Source: Betaproteobacteria bacterium (GTDB lineage: Bacteria > Pseudomonadota > Gammaproteobacteria > Burkholderiales > SG8-39). Taken from it: a stretch of DNA of 64,000 nucleotides. The notes beneath the pieces were generated by a model. The model had not been told where the DNA came from. It did not search any database and was given only the letters and a program-made list of their open reading frames with translations. The stretch lies in assembly GCA_016195915.1 (NCBI GenBank), contig JACPYS010000044.1:62001-126000 (forward strand), written 5' to 3'. The stretch's first letter is position 1; the number at the start of each line of letters is the position of its first letter. The translations under genes were made by a program, and so were the position numbers. Shown here piece by piece: positions 54,568-64,000 of this stretch.

Positions 54568-55893
54568 ATGCTGCAACAACACACCCCCAACCCCGCCGAA
54601 CTGGTCGAACCCGACCGCGTGCACAAGGCGGTCTACACCGACCCGCAGCTGTTCGATCTCGAAATGGAGCGCATCCACGAGCGCGTCTGGATCTATTGCG
54701 GCCACGAAACGCAGGTGAAGAAGCCCGGCGACTACTACACGGTGCAGGTCGGCCGCCAGCCGATGATCATGGTGCGAGACGCCGGCGGCAGGGTGAACGT
54801 GCTCTACAACCGCTGCCCCCACCGCGGCTCGATGATCTGCGGCGACGTGCACGGCAACACCGGTGAAGCCTTCCGCTGCTCTTACCACGCATGGACTTTC
54901 CACCATGACGGCAAACTCAAGACCATCCCGATGATGGAAGCGGGCTACGCCGGCACCAACTGGACGCGCGACAACCCGGATTGCAACATGAAGCAGGCCG
55001 CGCGCGTCGAAAACTACCGCGGCTTCGTGTTCGCGAGCCTCGCCGCGGACGGCCCCGGCCTGCTCGAGTTCCTCGGGCCATCGAAGATCGCGTTCGACGA
55101 CATCTGCGACCGGGCGCCGGAAGGCGAGGTGGAAGTCGTGCCGAACTGCTTCCGCGTGATCCAGAACTCCAACTGGAAGATCTTTCTCGAAAACCAGCTC
55201 GACGCGCTGCACCCGTCGGTGACGCACCAGTCCACCGGACGCGCCGCGCACGAGGTCGAGAAGATGATCGAGAAGAGGACCGGCAAGGCACCGCTTGCGT
55301 ACCACATGCTGTCGGCGTTCGCGACCGTAACGATCGACAAGTGGGACAACTTCCAGACCCTCAACTATCCGCACGGCCACTGCATCCTCACCGGCTACAT
55401 GGGCCTGCGGCCGCAGGACCCGGACACGCTCGCCTACGAGAAGACGCTGACGAAGGCCTACGGCGCGAAGCGCATGGAAGAGATACTCTCGACCAATATC
55501 CACCACGTGCTGATCTACCCCGGCCTGTCGCTGCAATCGCCGCTGCAGCAGTTGCGCGCGGTGCGCCCGCTGGGCCTGAACCGGACCCTTACCGAAATCT
55601 GGCATTTTCGCCTGAAGGGCGCGCCCGAGCCGATCTACCGCAGGTCGCTCGCGTACTACAACCTGGTGAATTCGCCCTCTACGATGGTCAACGCGGACGA
55701 CCTGGAGAACTTCTGGAAGATCCAGGTCGGCCTGAGCGGCGACGGCGGCGACTGGGTGAGTTTCGCGCGTCACTACGGGCGCGACATCGAGAACAATGGC
55801 GTGGTAGAGACGGCCGCTGGCATGGGTACTTCGGAAGCGCCGATGCGCAACCAGATGAAGGCCTGGGCGCAGTACATGACGGCGGGAAATTGA
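54568..55893 (+). CDS. Rieske aromatic-ring-hydroxylating dioxygenase, large subunit
   Basis: 441 residues. Rieske cluster C83-P-H85 and C104-S-Y-H107; mononuclear-iron region ENQLDALHPSVTHQS with the bridging Asp and two His. Hydroxylates an aromatic acid or hydrocarbon with electrons from a ferredoxin/reductase not in the window. The small subunit follows by one base. Substrate unknown. Confidence 0.95.
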   Translation: MLQQHTPNPAELVEPDRVHKAVYTDPQLFDLEMERIHERVWIYCGHETQVKKPGDYYTVQVGRQPMIMVRDAGGRVNVLYNRCPHRGSMICGDVHGNTGEAFRCSYHAWTFHHDGKLKTIPMMEAGYAGTNWTRDNPDCNMKQAARVENYRGFVFASLAADGPGLLEFLGPSKIAFDDICDRAPEGEVEVVPNCFRVIQNSNWKIFLENQLDALHPSVTHQSTGRAAHEVEKMIEKRTGKAPLAYHMLSAFATVTIDKWDNFQTLNYPHGHCILTGYMGLRPQDPDTLAYEKTLTKAYGAKRMEEILSTNIHHVLIYPGLSLQSPLQQLRAVRPLGLNRTLTEIWHFRLKGAPEPIYRRSLAYYNLVNSPSTMVNADDLENFWKIQVGLSGDGGDWVSFARHYGRDIENNGVVETAAGMGTSEAPMRNQMKAWAQYMTAGN

Positions 55894-55894
55894 G

Positions 55895-56425
55895 ATGGCG
55901 AAGAAAGCGCTGAAGAAGAAGGCATTGCCCGCAAAGGCCGCCAATGGGCACGACACGCAGCACGCGGTGGAGCAGTTCCTGTTCCGGCAGGCCGAGGTCC
56001 TCGACGGCAAACGCTGGCAGGATTACATCGACCTGTTTTCCGATGACGGCGTGTACTGGATGCCCGCCTCGCCCGAGCAGACCACCTGGGACGGCACGCC
56101 GGCGATCTTCGCCGAGGACAAGAACCTGATGACGGTGAGGATGAAGCGCGTGCAGCACCCGGATGCCTGGTCGCAGCGGCCGTTGTGGGGAACCAACCAC
56201 ATCGTCGGCAACGTGATGATCGAAAAGACCGCGCCGAACGGGGATCTGGTGGTCCGCTCGCGCTTCCACATGATGGAACTGCGACGTGACGCCACGCGCC
56301 ATTTTGCTGGTTCCTACCTCCATCACCTGAAGAAGACGCCGGGCGGCTACCGCATCCGGCTGCAGCGCGTGGACATGGTGAACGCGCAGGCGCCCTACGA
56401 CTACGTGTTGCAGGTCTGGGTCTAG
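55895..56425 (+). CDS. Rieske dioxygenase small (beta) subunit
   Basis: 176 residues. A Lys-rich start, then the SnoaL-like beta-subunit fold: VEQFLFRQAEVLDGKRWQDYIDLFSDDGVYWMP in parts (LDGKRWQDYIDLF, DDGVYWMP), and HFAGSYLHHL. Structural partner of the large subunit. Confidence 0.93.
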   Translation: MAKKALKKKALPAKAANGHDTQHAVEQFLFRQAEVLDGKRWQDYIDLFSDDGVYWMPASPEQTTWDGTPAIFAEDKNLMTVRMKRVQHPDAWSQRPLWGTNHIVGNVMIEKTAPNGDLVVRSRFHMMELRRDATRHFAGSYLHHLKKTPGGYRIRLQRVDMVNAQAPYDYVLQVWV

Positions 56426-56516
56426 GCAAGCGCGTTGCGTGACCGGCAGCGCGATTGACTTCCTCAAGTGCGGGTACTAGGCTGGATTACCCAGCCGTTG
56501 CGGTGATGAGAGGTCA

Positions 56517-57773
56517 ATGGCCACGCTGCAGAGCTTGTCGCGTCCGCTGCTAGAAGTGATTTCCCGGCTCGGCGCAGACCCGGACGACGGCGAAGATGTG
56601 CGGCTCCACAAGTCGCTGTTGGTGGGCGGCAGCCTGATGTTCATCCTGGCCGGGGTCCTTTGGGGGCTGCTCTACGTGGCGTTCGGGGAACCCGTTGCGG
56701 GCGCGATTCCGCTGGCCTACGCCTGCATCTCGCTGGTCAGTGTCGCGCTGTTCGCCGCTACCGGCCGCTACGCGCTGTTCCGCTCCAGTCAGTTCGTACT
56801 GATACTGCTGTTGCCGTTTCTGCTCCAGCTCGCGCTGGGCGGCTTCGTGAGTTCGAGCGCCGTCGTTCTGTGGTCTCTCCTTTGCCCCTTGGGCGCGCTG
56901 CTGTTCGACGAGCCGCGTCGCGCGCCGCGATGGTTTGCCGCCTTTGCCGCGATCGTCGTGACGAGCGGCGTGGTCCAACCGTACCTGAACACGGGCAACC
57001 ACCTTCCGCTCTGGCTGGTGATCGCGTTCTTCGTCATGAACATGGTGGCGATATCCGCGATCGCCTTCACGCTGCTCTACAGTTTCGTCGCTCAAAAGGA
57101 AGCAACCCTCGGCATGTTGCGGGCAGAGCAGGAGAAATCCGAGGGACTGTTGCTCAACATCCTGCCGCGCGACATCGCTGCCGTCCTCAAGACCGGCCGG
57201 CATACCATTGCCGAGCACTACGAGGACGTGAGCATCCTGTTCGCCGACGTGGTGAACTTCACGCCACTGTCGGCGCAGATGCGGGCCGAGGAACTGGTCG
57301 GGATGCTCAACGAGGTCTTTTCGCACTTCGACGGCCTGGCCGAAAAGTACGACGTGGAAAAGATCAAGACCATCGGAGACTGCTACATGGCGGCAAGCGG
57401 CGTACCGCGTCCCCGGCCGGACAGCGCCCGCGTGCTGGTTCGCATGGCGCTCGAGATCCGCGAATACATCGCCAGTCGCGAGTTTGCCGGCCGGCGGCTG
57501 ACGATACGCATCGGTATCAATTCCGGCCCGATCGTGGCCGGGGTCATCGGCCGGCGCAAATTCATCTATGACCTGTGGGGCGATGCGGTCAATGTCGCGA
57601 GCCGGATGGAATCGACCGGCATCGAAGGTGCGATCCAGGTGACGCGCGCAACCTACGAGCGCATTAAGGATCAGTTTGTCTGCGAATCCAAGGGCATGGT
57701 CAATGTCAAGGGCAAGGGACCCATCGAGGTCTGGCACGTAACGCGCGAGGCGGGCGCAATCGCGACACCGTGA
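56517..57773 (+). CDS. Membrane class III adenylate/guanylate cyclase
   Basis: 418 residues. Six membrane helices between about 35 and 200, a linker helix, then the cyclase domain: VSILFADVVNFTPLSAQM (metal Asp), IKTIGDCYMAASGVP, IRIGINSGPIVAGVIG and YDLWGDAVNVASRMES. Residues suit ATP use (K and D in place). Single gene between the dioxygenase and the Bug cluster. Confidence 0.93.
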   Translation: MATLQSLSRPLLEVISRLGADPDDGEDVRLHKSLLVGGSLMFILAGVLWGLLYVAFGEPVAGAIPLAYACISLVSVALFAATGRYALFRSSQFVLILLLPFLLQLALGGFVSSSAVVLWSLLCPLGALLFDEPRRAPRWFAAFAAIVVTSGVVQPYLNTGNHLPLWLVIAFFVMNMVAISAIAFTLLYSFVAQKEATLGMLRAEQEKSEGLLLNILPRDIAAVLKTGRHTIAEHYEDVSILFADVVNFTPLSAQMRAEELVGMLNEVFSHFDGLAEKYDVEKIKTIGDCYMAASGVPRPRPDSARVLVRMALEIREYIASREFAGRRLTIRIGINSGPIVAGVIGRRKFIYDLWGDAVNVASRMESTGIEGAIQVTRATYERIKDQFVCESKGMVNVKGKGPIEVWHVTREAGAIATP

Positions 57774-57914
57774 CGCGCCCGGGCGGTACGGGTGCAGGGA
57801 GGGACCCACATGGACGAAGGCTCGCGCCGCGCTGATTCCGCTGCTGGAGAAGCCTTGCGAGAGGTCCGGCCTGCCGAAACCCGGTGAGCACAACGAGGTG
57901 ATGCTGGAGTCCCT

Positions 57915-58895
57915 ATGATCAGACGCGAATTTTTCCACGCCGCCTGCGTTGTCGCGCTGGCCGCCGCGATTCCCGCCAGCGCGTTTGCGCAGGGTGATTA
58001 CCCGGTGAAGCCGATCAGGCTGATCGTGCCGTTTCCTCCCGCCGGCGGGACGGACGTCCTGTCGCGGGTGATCGGCCAGGCGATCGGCAACGCGACCAAA
58101 TGGTCGATCGTGATCGACAACAAGCCGGGCGCGGGCGGCAACATCGGCCTCGAAATGCTCGCCAAGTCGCCTGCGGACGGCTACACCATCGCGATGGGCC
58201 AGACAGCGAATCTGGCCGTCAATCCGGCGCTCTATTCGAAGATGGCATTCGAACCGCTGAAGGACTTCGCGCCGGTCGCGATGGTATCGTCGCAGCCCTT
58301 GATCCTCGTGGTGTCGGAAAATTCGAAGATCCGTTCGCTCAAGGACCTTGTCGATACGGCGAAGAAGAATCCCGGCAGGATCAACATGGCTTCCGCCGGC
58401 AACGGAACCATTGGGCACATCGGCGGCGAACTGTTCCAGCGGCGCGCGGGAATCAAGCTGACGCACGTTCCCTACAAAGGCGCCAGCCCTGCCGTCACCG
58501 ACCTGATGGGCGGCAATGTCGATTGTTTCTTCGGCAACAGCCAGGCGGTCGGCGGTCTGGTCACCGGGGGAAAGCTGCGTGCGATCGCCGTCACGTCACC
58601 GCAGCGGATCGCCAACTTCCCCAACGTTCCTGCGGTGGCAGAGTCCGGGTATCCGGGGTTCGAGGCGTCGACCTGGAGCGGGCTGCTTGCCCCCGCGGGC
58701 ACACCGCAGCCGGTCATCGACCGCCTGAACGGCGAAGTGCTCAAGGCACTTAAACAACCCGAGGTGCTCAAGAGACTGTACGAAGACGGCAGTACTTCGC
58801 TCGGCGGCACACCTAAGCAGTTCGCCGAGTTCATGAGGTCCGAGCACGCGAAGTGGGGCGCCGCGGTTCGCGACGCCGGCATCAAGCTCGACTGA
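57915..58895 (+). CDS. Bug/TctC-type receptor
   Basis: 326 residues. Signal peptide (VVALAAAIPASAFAQG), YPVKPIRLIVPFPPAGGTD, NKPGAGGNIG, DGYTIAMG, HVPYKGASPAVTDLMGG. Stops 10 bp before the next Bug gene. Confidence 0.93.
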   Translation: MIRREFFHAACVVALAAAIPASAFAQGDYPVKPIRLIVPFPPAGGTDVLSRVIGQAIGNATKWSIVIDNKPGAGGNIGLEMLAKSPADGYTIAMGQTANLAVNPALYSKMAFEPLKDFAPVAMVSSQPLILVVSENSKIRSLKDLVDTAKKNPGRINMASAGNGTIGHIGGELFQRRAGIKLTHVPYKGASPAVTDLMGGNVDCFFGNSQAVGGLVTGGKLRAIAVTSPQRIANFPNVPAVAESGYPGFEASTWSGLLAPAGTPQPVIDRLNGEVLKALKQPEVLKRLYEDGSTSLGGTPKQFAEFMRSEHAKWGAAVRDAGIKLD

Positions 58896-58905
58896 GGAGA
58901 ATGAA

Positions 58906-59868
58906 ATGAAGTGGTGCGGGAAGACATTCATCGCGCTGTTCGCTGCATTCTCCTGCGCGGCATCCGCGCAGAGCTATCCGGCCAGGCCCGTCACGCTGAT
59001 CGTGCCGTTCTCGGCCGGCGGCAGCACCGATATCGTCGCGCGGATTCTGGCGCAGGAGATGGGCGCGTCACTCGGCAAGTCCGTGATCGTCGAGAACCTG
59101 ACCGGCGGCGGCGGCGTGATCGGCTGGAATTCGGTCGCAAAGGCGGCGCCGGACGGGTACACGCTGCTCACCGCCGAACTGTCGTTCGCGATTGCGGCCG
59201 GACTCATTCCCAATCTTCCCTATGATCCCAAGAAGTCATTCACCCACATCGCGACTGCGGTATCCGTTCCCCATGCGCTGGTGGTGCACCCATCGGTGAA
59301 GGCAAACACGCTGCAGGAGTTCGTTGCACTGGTTAAGGCGAGCCCTGGAAAGTTCAACTACGGTTCGGGCGGCAACGGCACCAACACGCATCTCGGCAGC
59401 GAACTGTTGAAGAGTCTTGCCGGCATCGACATGGTGCACATTCCCTACAAGGGCGCCGGTGCGGTCCTGCAGGACCTGATGGCCGGGCAGGTGCAGTCGC
59501 TCATCTCCTCGGTGCCGACCGTGCTGCCACACGTGAAGTCCGGGAAACTGCGCGCATTGATGGTGACCAGCGAAAAGCGCGTGAGCGTTCTGCCGGACGT
59601 ACCCTCCGCGCGCGATGCCGGGTTGCCGGAGATGGTCATGACGTTCTGGGTGAACATTGCCGCACCGGCTGGGACGCCGCAGCCGATCGTTGAGCGCCTC
59701 AACAAGGAAGTGATCGCCGCCCTGGCCAGGCCGGGCACGCAGACGCGGCTTGCCGACCTCGGCCTCGACCCCATCGGCAGCACAGCACCGGAGGCGGCAA
59801 AACTCGTCGACGATGAAATGCAGCGCTGGGACGCGGTGATCAAGGCCGCCCGTATCAAGGCAGACTAG
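58906..59868 (+). CDS. Bug/TctC-type receptor
   Basis: 320 residues. Signal peptide (FIALFAAFSCAASAQS), YPARPVTLIVPFSAGGSTD, GPDGYTLL-like APDGYTLL and HIPYKGAGAVLQDLMAG. Directly precedes a CoA transferase, so the captured acid is probably activated by that enzyme. Confidence 0.93.
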   Translation: MKWCGKTFIALFAAFSCAASAQSYPARPVTLIVPFSAGGSTDIVARILAQEMGASLGKSVIVENLTGGGGVIGWNSVAKAAPDGYTLLTAELSFAIAAGLIPNLPYDPKKSFTHIATAVSVPHALVVHPSVKANTLQEFVALVKASPGKFNYGSGGNGTNTHLGSELLKSLAGIDMVHIPYKGAGAVLQDLMAGQVQSLISSVPTVLPHVKSGKLRALMVTSEKRVSVLPDVPSARDAGLPEMVMTFWVNIAAPAGTPQPIVERLNKEVIAALARPGTQTRLADLGLDPIGSTAPEAAKLVDDEMQRWDAVIKAARIKAD

Positions 59869-59890
59869 TGCGGTGGATCGCGGCGTTGCA

Positions 59891-61291
59891 ATGACCGGCT
59901 TCGATGAACTCATGGCGCTCCGCGGCGGCAAACCGCCGGACGACGCGGAGGTCACGGTTTCCGGATGCGATCCCGTCTATCCCACGGTTTTCAAGATCGG
60001 CGAGACCTGTGCCGCCGTGATCGCGGGCATCGGTGTCGCGGTCTCCGACCTCTGGGAACTGCGCACGGGTAGACGGCAGAAGGTGGCGGTCGATGTCCGC
60101 CACGCAGCCGGAACGATGCGCAGCGCCGACTTCACCTGGTTGCAGGGGACGAACGGTAGCTTCGAACCCGCTCCACTGGATCCGAGAATGGTGCACATGC
60201 GCTCCGTGACGCAGCCCTGGCCGACGAAGGACGGCCGCTGGTTTCTACCCCACCTGAATCTCCCGCACCTGCGCGAGCGTGTGCTCGGCGTGCTCAAATG
60301 CGAAGACACCCCTGAGGGCGTACGCAACGCCGTGGCGAAGTGGAGCGCGGACGACCTGGAGGAGGCGATCGCCAAAGCGCGCGCTTGCGGCGGCACCGTG
60401 CGCAGCAACGCGCAATGGCTCGCGCATCCGCAGGGCCGTTTTCTGTCCGCGCGACCGCTCGTCGAGATCGAGAAGATCGGCGAGGGCGAACCGGAACCGT
60501 TCCGGACCGGGGATCGGCCGCTGCAGGGCATACGGGTGCTGGACCTCACGCGCATTCTGGCCGGCCCGGTGGCGGCGCGCACGCTGGCCGAGCATGGGGC
60601 TGAGGTGCTGATGGTCACCGCACCTCATCTGCCGCAGACGCCGGAGCACGTGCGCGATACCAGCCACGGAAAGCGAAGCTGCTTTCTCGACCTCACGAAG
60701 CCCGATCAGGCTGCGCGACTGAAATCGCTCGCCGGCAACGCCGACGTTTTTTCCCAGGGCTACCGCCCCGGCGCTCTGAGCGCGCTCGGCTTCGGTCCCG
60801 AACAACTCGCGGAACTCCGTCCTGGTCTCATCTACCTTTCGATCAGCTGTTTCGGCAGCGGCGGCCCGTTTTCGGACCGCGCAGGCTGGGAGCAGGTTGC
60901 GCAGACCGTGACCGGTATCTGCCGCGACAACGGCCGCGACCGGCCCACGCTGATTCATGCCGCGGCCTGCGACTGGACGACCGGGTACCTCGGCGCCTAC
61001 GGCGTTTTGCTCGCCCTTGCGCGCCGCGCGCGCGAGGGCGGCAGCTTTCACGTGCGCGTCTCGCTGTGCCAGGCAGGGATGTTCATTTACCGACAGGGCA
61101 AGATCGCGCTCGACCCGTCCGCGACCGGGCTGACGCGGGAGGAGATCGAGGCGTTGCAGATTTCCGCGCAGACCACGTATGGGCCGATGCGGTTTCTGAA
61201 ACCGGTGCTGAAGCTTTCGGAAACCCCGGCACGATGGGAACGGCCGACGCCGAAACTCGGCGCGAACGAGCCGGTATGGCTCGACGCGTGA
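59891..61291 (+). CDS. CaiB/Frc-type family III CoA transferase
   Basis: 466 residues from MTGFDEL (a GTG at 59873 is also in frame). The first 190 residues resemble the C-terminal half of another family member (KVAVDVRHAAGTMRSADF), then a full N-terminal part: IRVLDLTRILAGPVAARTLAEHGAEV in pieces and the catalytic-type Asp in AACDWTTGYLGAYG. Transfers CoA between carboxylic acids. Between Bug genes. Confidence 0.85.
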   Translation: MTGFDELMALRGGKPPDDAEVTVSGCDPVYPTVFKIGETCAAVIAGIGVAVSDLWELRTGRRQKVAVDVRHAAGTMRSADFTWLQGTNGSFEPAPLDPRMVHMRSVTQPWPTKDGRWFLPHLNLPHLRERVLGVLKCEDTPEGVRNAVAKWSADDLEEAIAKARACGGTVRSNAQWLAHPQGRFLSARPLVEIEKIGEGEPEPFRTGDRPLQGIRVLDLTRILAGPVAARTLAEHGAEVLMVTAPHLPQTPEHVRDTSHGKRSCFLDLTKPDQAARLKSLAGNADVFSQGYRPGALSALGFGPEQLAELRPGLIYLSISCFGSGGPFSDRAGWEQVAQTVTGICRDNGRDRPTLIHAAACDWTTGYLGAYGVLLALARRAREGGSFHVRVSLCQAGMFIYRQGKIALDPSATGLTREEIEALQISAQTTYGPMRFLKPVLKLSETPARWERPTPKLGANEPVWLDA

Positions 61292-61371
61292 GAGGTGATT
61301 CCCGAACCGAGCTCTCGAAATCCCCGATCGGCTCCGCGCCACTACAATGTCACGATCCGAACGAGGAGAAG

Positions 61372-62352
61372 ATGACCCGCATTTCCCTGCTTCGCCGCAG
61401 AATTCTCGCCATTGGCTTTACCGGCCTCATAGGGTCCGGCCTCGCTGGCGCGCAATCACCCGACAAGCCGCTGCGCATCATTCTTCCCGTCGGTGCCGGC
61501 TCGGGCGTAGACACGATCACGCGCAGCGTGGGACCGGCCCTGTCGAAGGAAGTCGGCCGCGCGGTCGTGATCGAGAACCTGCCGGGCGCGGGCGGCATCA
61601 CCGGCACGGCCGCGCTGGTGAAATCTCCCGCCGACGGACTTACGATCAGCGTGGTCTCCAACAACCACGTGATCAACCCGAGCGTCTACGCGCGGATGCC
61701 CTTCGACTCGCTCGAGGACATCACGCCGATCGCGGTGATCGGCACCACCCCGATCGTGCTGGTCGTCAACCCTTCGAAGGTACCGGTGAAGAACGTGCAG
61801 GAGTTCGTCGCGTTCCTGAAGGCGAAACCGGGCGCCTACAACTATGCGTCATCGGGCAATGGAACCATCCTGCATCTCGCCGCGGAGATGTTCGTCGGCG
61901 AGGCCCAGGTGCAGGTCAGGCATATCCCGTACAAGGGCGTGGGGCCGATGGTCGTCGACCTGATCGGCGGACAGGTCGAATGGGGAATGCTGGCGTTGCC
62001 TTCCGTGCAGGGCCACCTGAAGAACGGAACGCTGCGCGCGATCGGCGTGGGCGGACTCACCCGCGTTGCCGCCGCGCCCGATCTGCCGACGATCGCCGAG
62101 CAAGGTCTGCCGAACTACGACTCGGAAGGCTGGTTCGCCGTGATCGGCCCCGCCAGACTTCCCGCCGCCCAGATCAAGCGCATTCACGCCGCATTCTCGG
62201 CGGCGTTTGCAACCCCTGAAGTTCAGGACGCCATGTCAAAGCAGGGCAACGCCATCAACCTTGGTACGCCTGAAGCGGCCGTACAGTTTTTCCGCACGGA
62301 GACCGCAAAGTACGCGAGGCTGGTCAAGCTGGCGGGCGTGAAGATCGACTGA
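61372..62352 (+). CDS. Bug/TctC-type receptor
   Basis: 326 residues; GAGGAGAAG before the ATG. Signal peptide (RRRILAIGFTGLIGSGLAGA), PLRIILPVGAGSGVDTI, LPGAGGITGTA, HIPYKGVGPMVVDLIGG. Fifth Bug gene of the window. Confidence 0.93.
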   Translation: MTRISLLRRRILAIGFTGLIGSGLAGAQSPDKPLRIILPVGAGSGVDTITRSVGPALSKEVGRAVVIENLPGAGGITGTAALVKSPADGLTISVVSNNHVINPSVYARMPFDSLEDITPIAVIGTTPIVLVVNPSKVPVKNVQEFVAFLKAKPGAYNYASSGNGTILHLAAEMFVGEAQVQVRHIPYKGVGPMVVDLIGGQVEWGMLALPSVQGHLKNGTLRAIGVGGLTRVAAAPDLPTIAEQGLPNYDSEGWFAVIGPARLPAAQIKRIHAAFSAAFATPEVQDAMSKQGNAINLGTPEAAVQFFRTETAKYARLVKLAGVKID

Positions 62353-62359
62353 GGTGCAC

Positions 62360-64000
62360 TCAGAGATAACTCGAATACCGCGGATCGTACATGTTCGCCT
62401 TCACGTCCTCGAGCACGTCCTGCGGCCGCGCCTTGCCCGCAAGACCGCTTGCATAAGCCGACTCGGCGACCGCCGCCGCGATCGCGGCTGATACCTCGCG
62501 GATGCGCGACAGCGCCGGATAGAGGCTGCCCTGCGCGAGGTCGGATTCGGTCACCCGCTCCGCCAAGGTGCGCGCCGCGATCATGAACATGTCGTCGGTG
62601 ACGCGGCGAGCGCGGCTCACGATCGCGCCGAGGCCGACGCCGGGAAAGATGTAAGAATTGTTGCCCTGGCGCGGCACGAAGGTCCGGCCGTCCACCTTCA
62701 AGGGGTCGAACGGGCTGCCGCAGGCGAACAGCGCACGGCCGCTGGTCCACTGATACGCCTGCTCCGCGGTGCACTCGGCCTTCGAGGTCGGGTTGGACAG
62801 CGCGAACACGATCGGCCTCTGGTTGATGCGCGTCATGTCTTCGAGTATTTCGCGCGTGAAGGTCCCGCCGACCGCGGCGACGCCGATGATCCCGCTCGGC
62901 ATGAGCGCCTTCACCGCCGAAGGGAAATCGCCGACGGGCGCGTGTTCGTGCGCATAGTGCAGCTTGTGCTCGGCGAGGTCGCTGCGGCTTTTCACCACCA
63001 GGCCGCGCGAATCCACCAGCCAGCAGCGCTCGCGCGCGGACGCCTTGTCGAGCCCCTGCGCGACCATCGCGGCCACCGCGAGGTCGGCGATGCCGGTAGC
63101 CGCTTCGCCCGCGCCGAGGAACAGCAGCTTCTGGTCCGCGAGCTTTCCGCCGGTGACGCGCAACGCGGAGTACAGCCCCGCCAGCGCAACCGACGCAGTG
63201 CCCTGGATATCGTCGTTGAAGGCGCAGACGCGTTCGCGGTATCTCGCGAGCAGGCGGAACGCATTGTGATTCGCGAAGTCCTCGAACTGGATCACCACGC
63301 CCGGAAACACCTCGCTCGCCGCCGTGACCAGTTCGTCGATCAGCTCGTCGTAGGCCGCGCCGGTGACGCGGCGCTGGCGCAAGCCGATGTAGAACGGGTC
63401 GTTGAGCAGCGTCTCGTTGTTGGTCCCGACATCGATGGTGATCGGCAGGCACAGGCTCGGGTGGATTCCGGCGCAAGCCGTGTACAGCGAGAGTTTGCCA
63501 ACGGGTATGCCCATGCCCTGCGCGCCCTGGTCGCCCAGGCCGAGGATGCGCTCGCCGTCAGTGACGACGATGATGCCGGCCTTGCGCGGCCAGTTGCCGA
63601 GCAGGCTCGCCACGTGGCCGCGGTCCCGGGTGCAGATGAAGATGCCGCGCGGGCGCTGGAAAATCTGGCCGAAGCGCTGGCAGGCAAGCCCGACGGTGGG
63701 CGTGTAGATGAGCGGCTGCATCTCGTCCACGTGATCGCAGACCAGGCGGAAAAACAGCGCTTCGTTGCGATCGTGCAGGGCGTTCAGCGCGATGAACTTG
63801 TCGAGCGGGTCAGCCATGCGCCGCAGGTACTGCAGCACGCGCGCCTTTTGCTCGTCCTGTGTATGCACGTACGGCGGCAGCAGGCCGCGCAGCCAATACG
63901 CGTCGCGCTCCGCTTCAGTGAAGGCAGTGCCCTTGTTGAGCAGCGGATCGTGCATCAGGTCCATGCCGCGTGGAAATGCGGCTGCAACGCGATTCGGGAT
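62360..64000 (-). CDS. maeA: NAD-type malic enzyme (start outside window)
   Basis: The first in-window Met is at 63964, but the open frame continues to the edge and the preceding FPRG-M-DL matches family sequence (RG.DL..DP.LNKGTAF), so the true start is probably beyond 64000. Motifs: LNKGTAFTEAERD, YTPTVGLACQRFG, VVTDGERILGLGDQGAQGMG, FEDFANHNAF, FNDDIQGTASVALAG and LFLGAGEAATGIADL. Large-type (about 550 residue) malate dehydrogenase (decarboxylating). Convergent with the last Bug gene. Confidence 0.93.
   Translation of the reverse strand: MPNRVAAAFPRGMDLMHDPLLNKGTAFTEAERDAYWLRGLLPPYVHTQDEQKARVLQYLRRMADPLDKFIALNALHDRNEALFFRLVCDHVDEMQPLIYTPTVGLACQRFGQIFQRPRGIFICTRDRGHVASLLGNWPRKAGIIVVTDGERILGLGDQGAQGMGIPVGKLSLYTACAGIHPSLCLPITIDVGTNNETLLNDPFYIGLRQRRVTGAAYDELIDELVTAASEVFPGVVIQFEDFANHNAFRLLARYRERVCAFNDDIQGTASVALAGLYSALRVTGGKLADQKLLFLGAGEAATGIADLAVAAMVAQGLDKASARERCWLVDSRGLVVKSRSDLAEHKLHYAHEHAPVGDFPSAVKALMPSGIIGVAAVGGTFTREILEDMTRINQRPIVFALSNPTSKAECTAEQAYQWTSGRALFACGSPFDPLKVDGRTFVPRQGNNSYIFPGVGLGAIVSRARRVTDDMFMIAARTLAERVTESDLAQGSLYPALSRIREVSAAIAAAVAESAYASGLAGKARPQDVLEDVKANMYDPRYSSYL

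Overview
The window looks like chromosomal DNA of a high-GC betaproteobacterium, most probably Burkholderiales-like. The evidence is five Bug/TctC-type tricarboxylate-receptor genes, a SapC gene, the rpsU-yqeY-dnaG-rpoD block facing tsaD, and a general style of catabolic gene clusters. The species cannot be fixed from sequence alone.

Layout. 1-6985 is the right-hand part of an island next to a tRNA-Ala(CGC) gene. It holds a P4-type integrase, two AlpA-like regulators, a Rep_trans-like replication protein, an XRE repressor beside a perfect 18-bp palindrome, two paralogous CxxC/HNH-like proteins, a zinc-ribbon protein and the start of a second recombinase cut by the window edge. 7186-16238 is core-like: SapC, a tandem universal stress protein, an orphan type I secretion pair (HlyD plus an ABC exporter with a non-catalytic C39-like domain), a GIY-YIG protein, a DUF3095 protein, a nitronate monooxygenase-like enzyme and a small lipoprotein.

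16476-23508 is a complete small integrated element of about 7.0 kb. A 42-bp direct repeat of the 3' part of a CAU-anticodon tRNA bounds it. It carries its own integrase, a HigBA-like toxin-antitoxin pair, a CHC2 primase-like protein, a DUF3987-like ATPase, several coupled small genes and a secreted cargo protein. No capsid or terminase gene is visible.

23562-33337 is housekeeping: response regulator, rpoD, dnaG, yqeY, rpsU, tsaD, plsY, folB, ybaK, xerD, ogt. 33406-39389 holds a dienelactone hydrolase, an MDR oxidoreductase and a CoA-thioester cluster (acyl-CoA ligase, TetR, enoyl-CoA hydratase, Bug receptor). 39596-45455 holds a Fic protein, a decayed Phd/VapC pair, an unusual three-gene chorismate operon (chorismate mutase, Bug protein, PhzE/TrpEG-like fusion with a dead amidotransferase domain) and an intact VapBC pair. 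45524-49942 is an ABC importer operon with two permeases and a MetE-like methyltransferase.

50383-54030 is a lower-GC foreign patch: a RelA/SpoT synthetase fused to a long helical TPR-like region, IS630 debris and a four-gene XRE operon. It is the best candidate here for an undescribed defence or stress module. 54568-64000 returns to catabolism: a Rieske dioxygenase pair, a class III cyclase, three Bug receptors around a family III CoA transferase, and an NAD-type malic enzyme running off the right edge.
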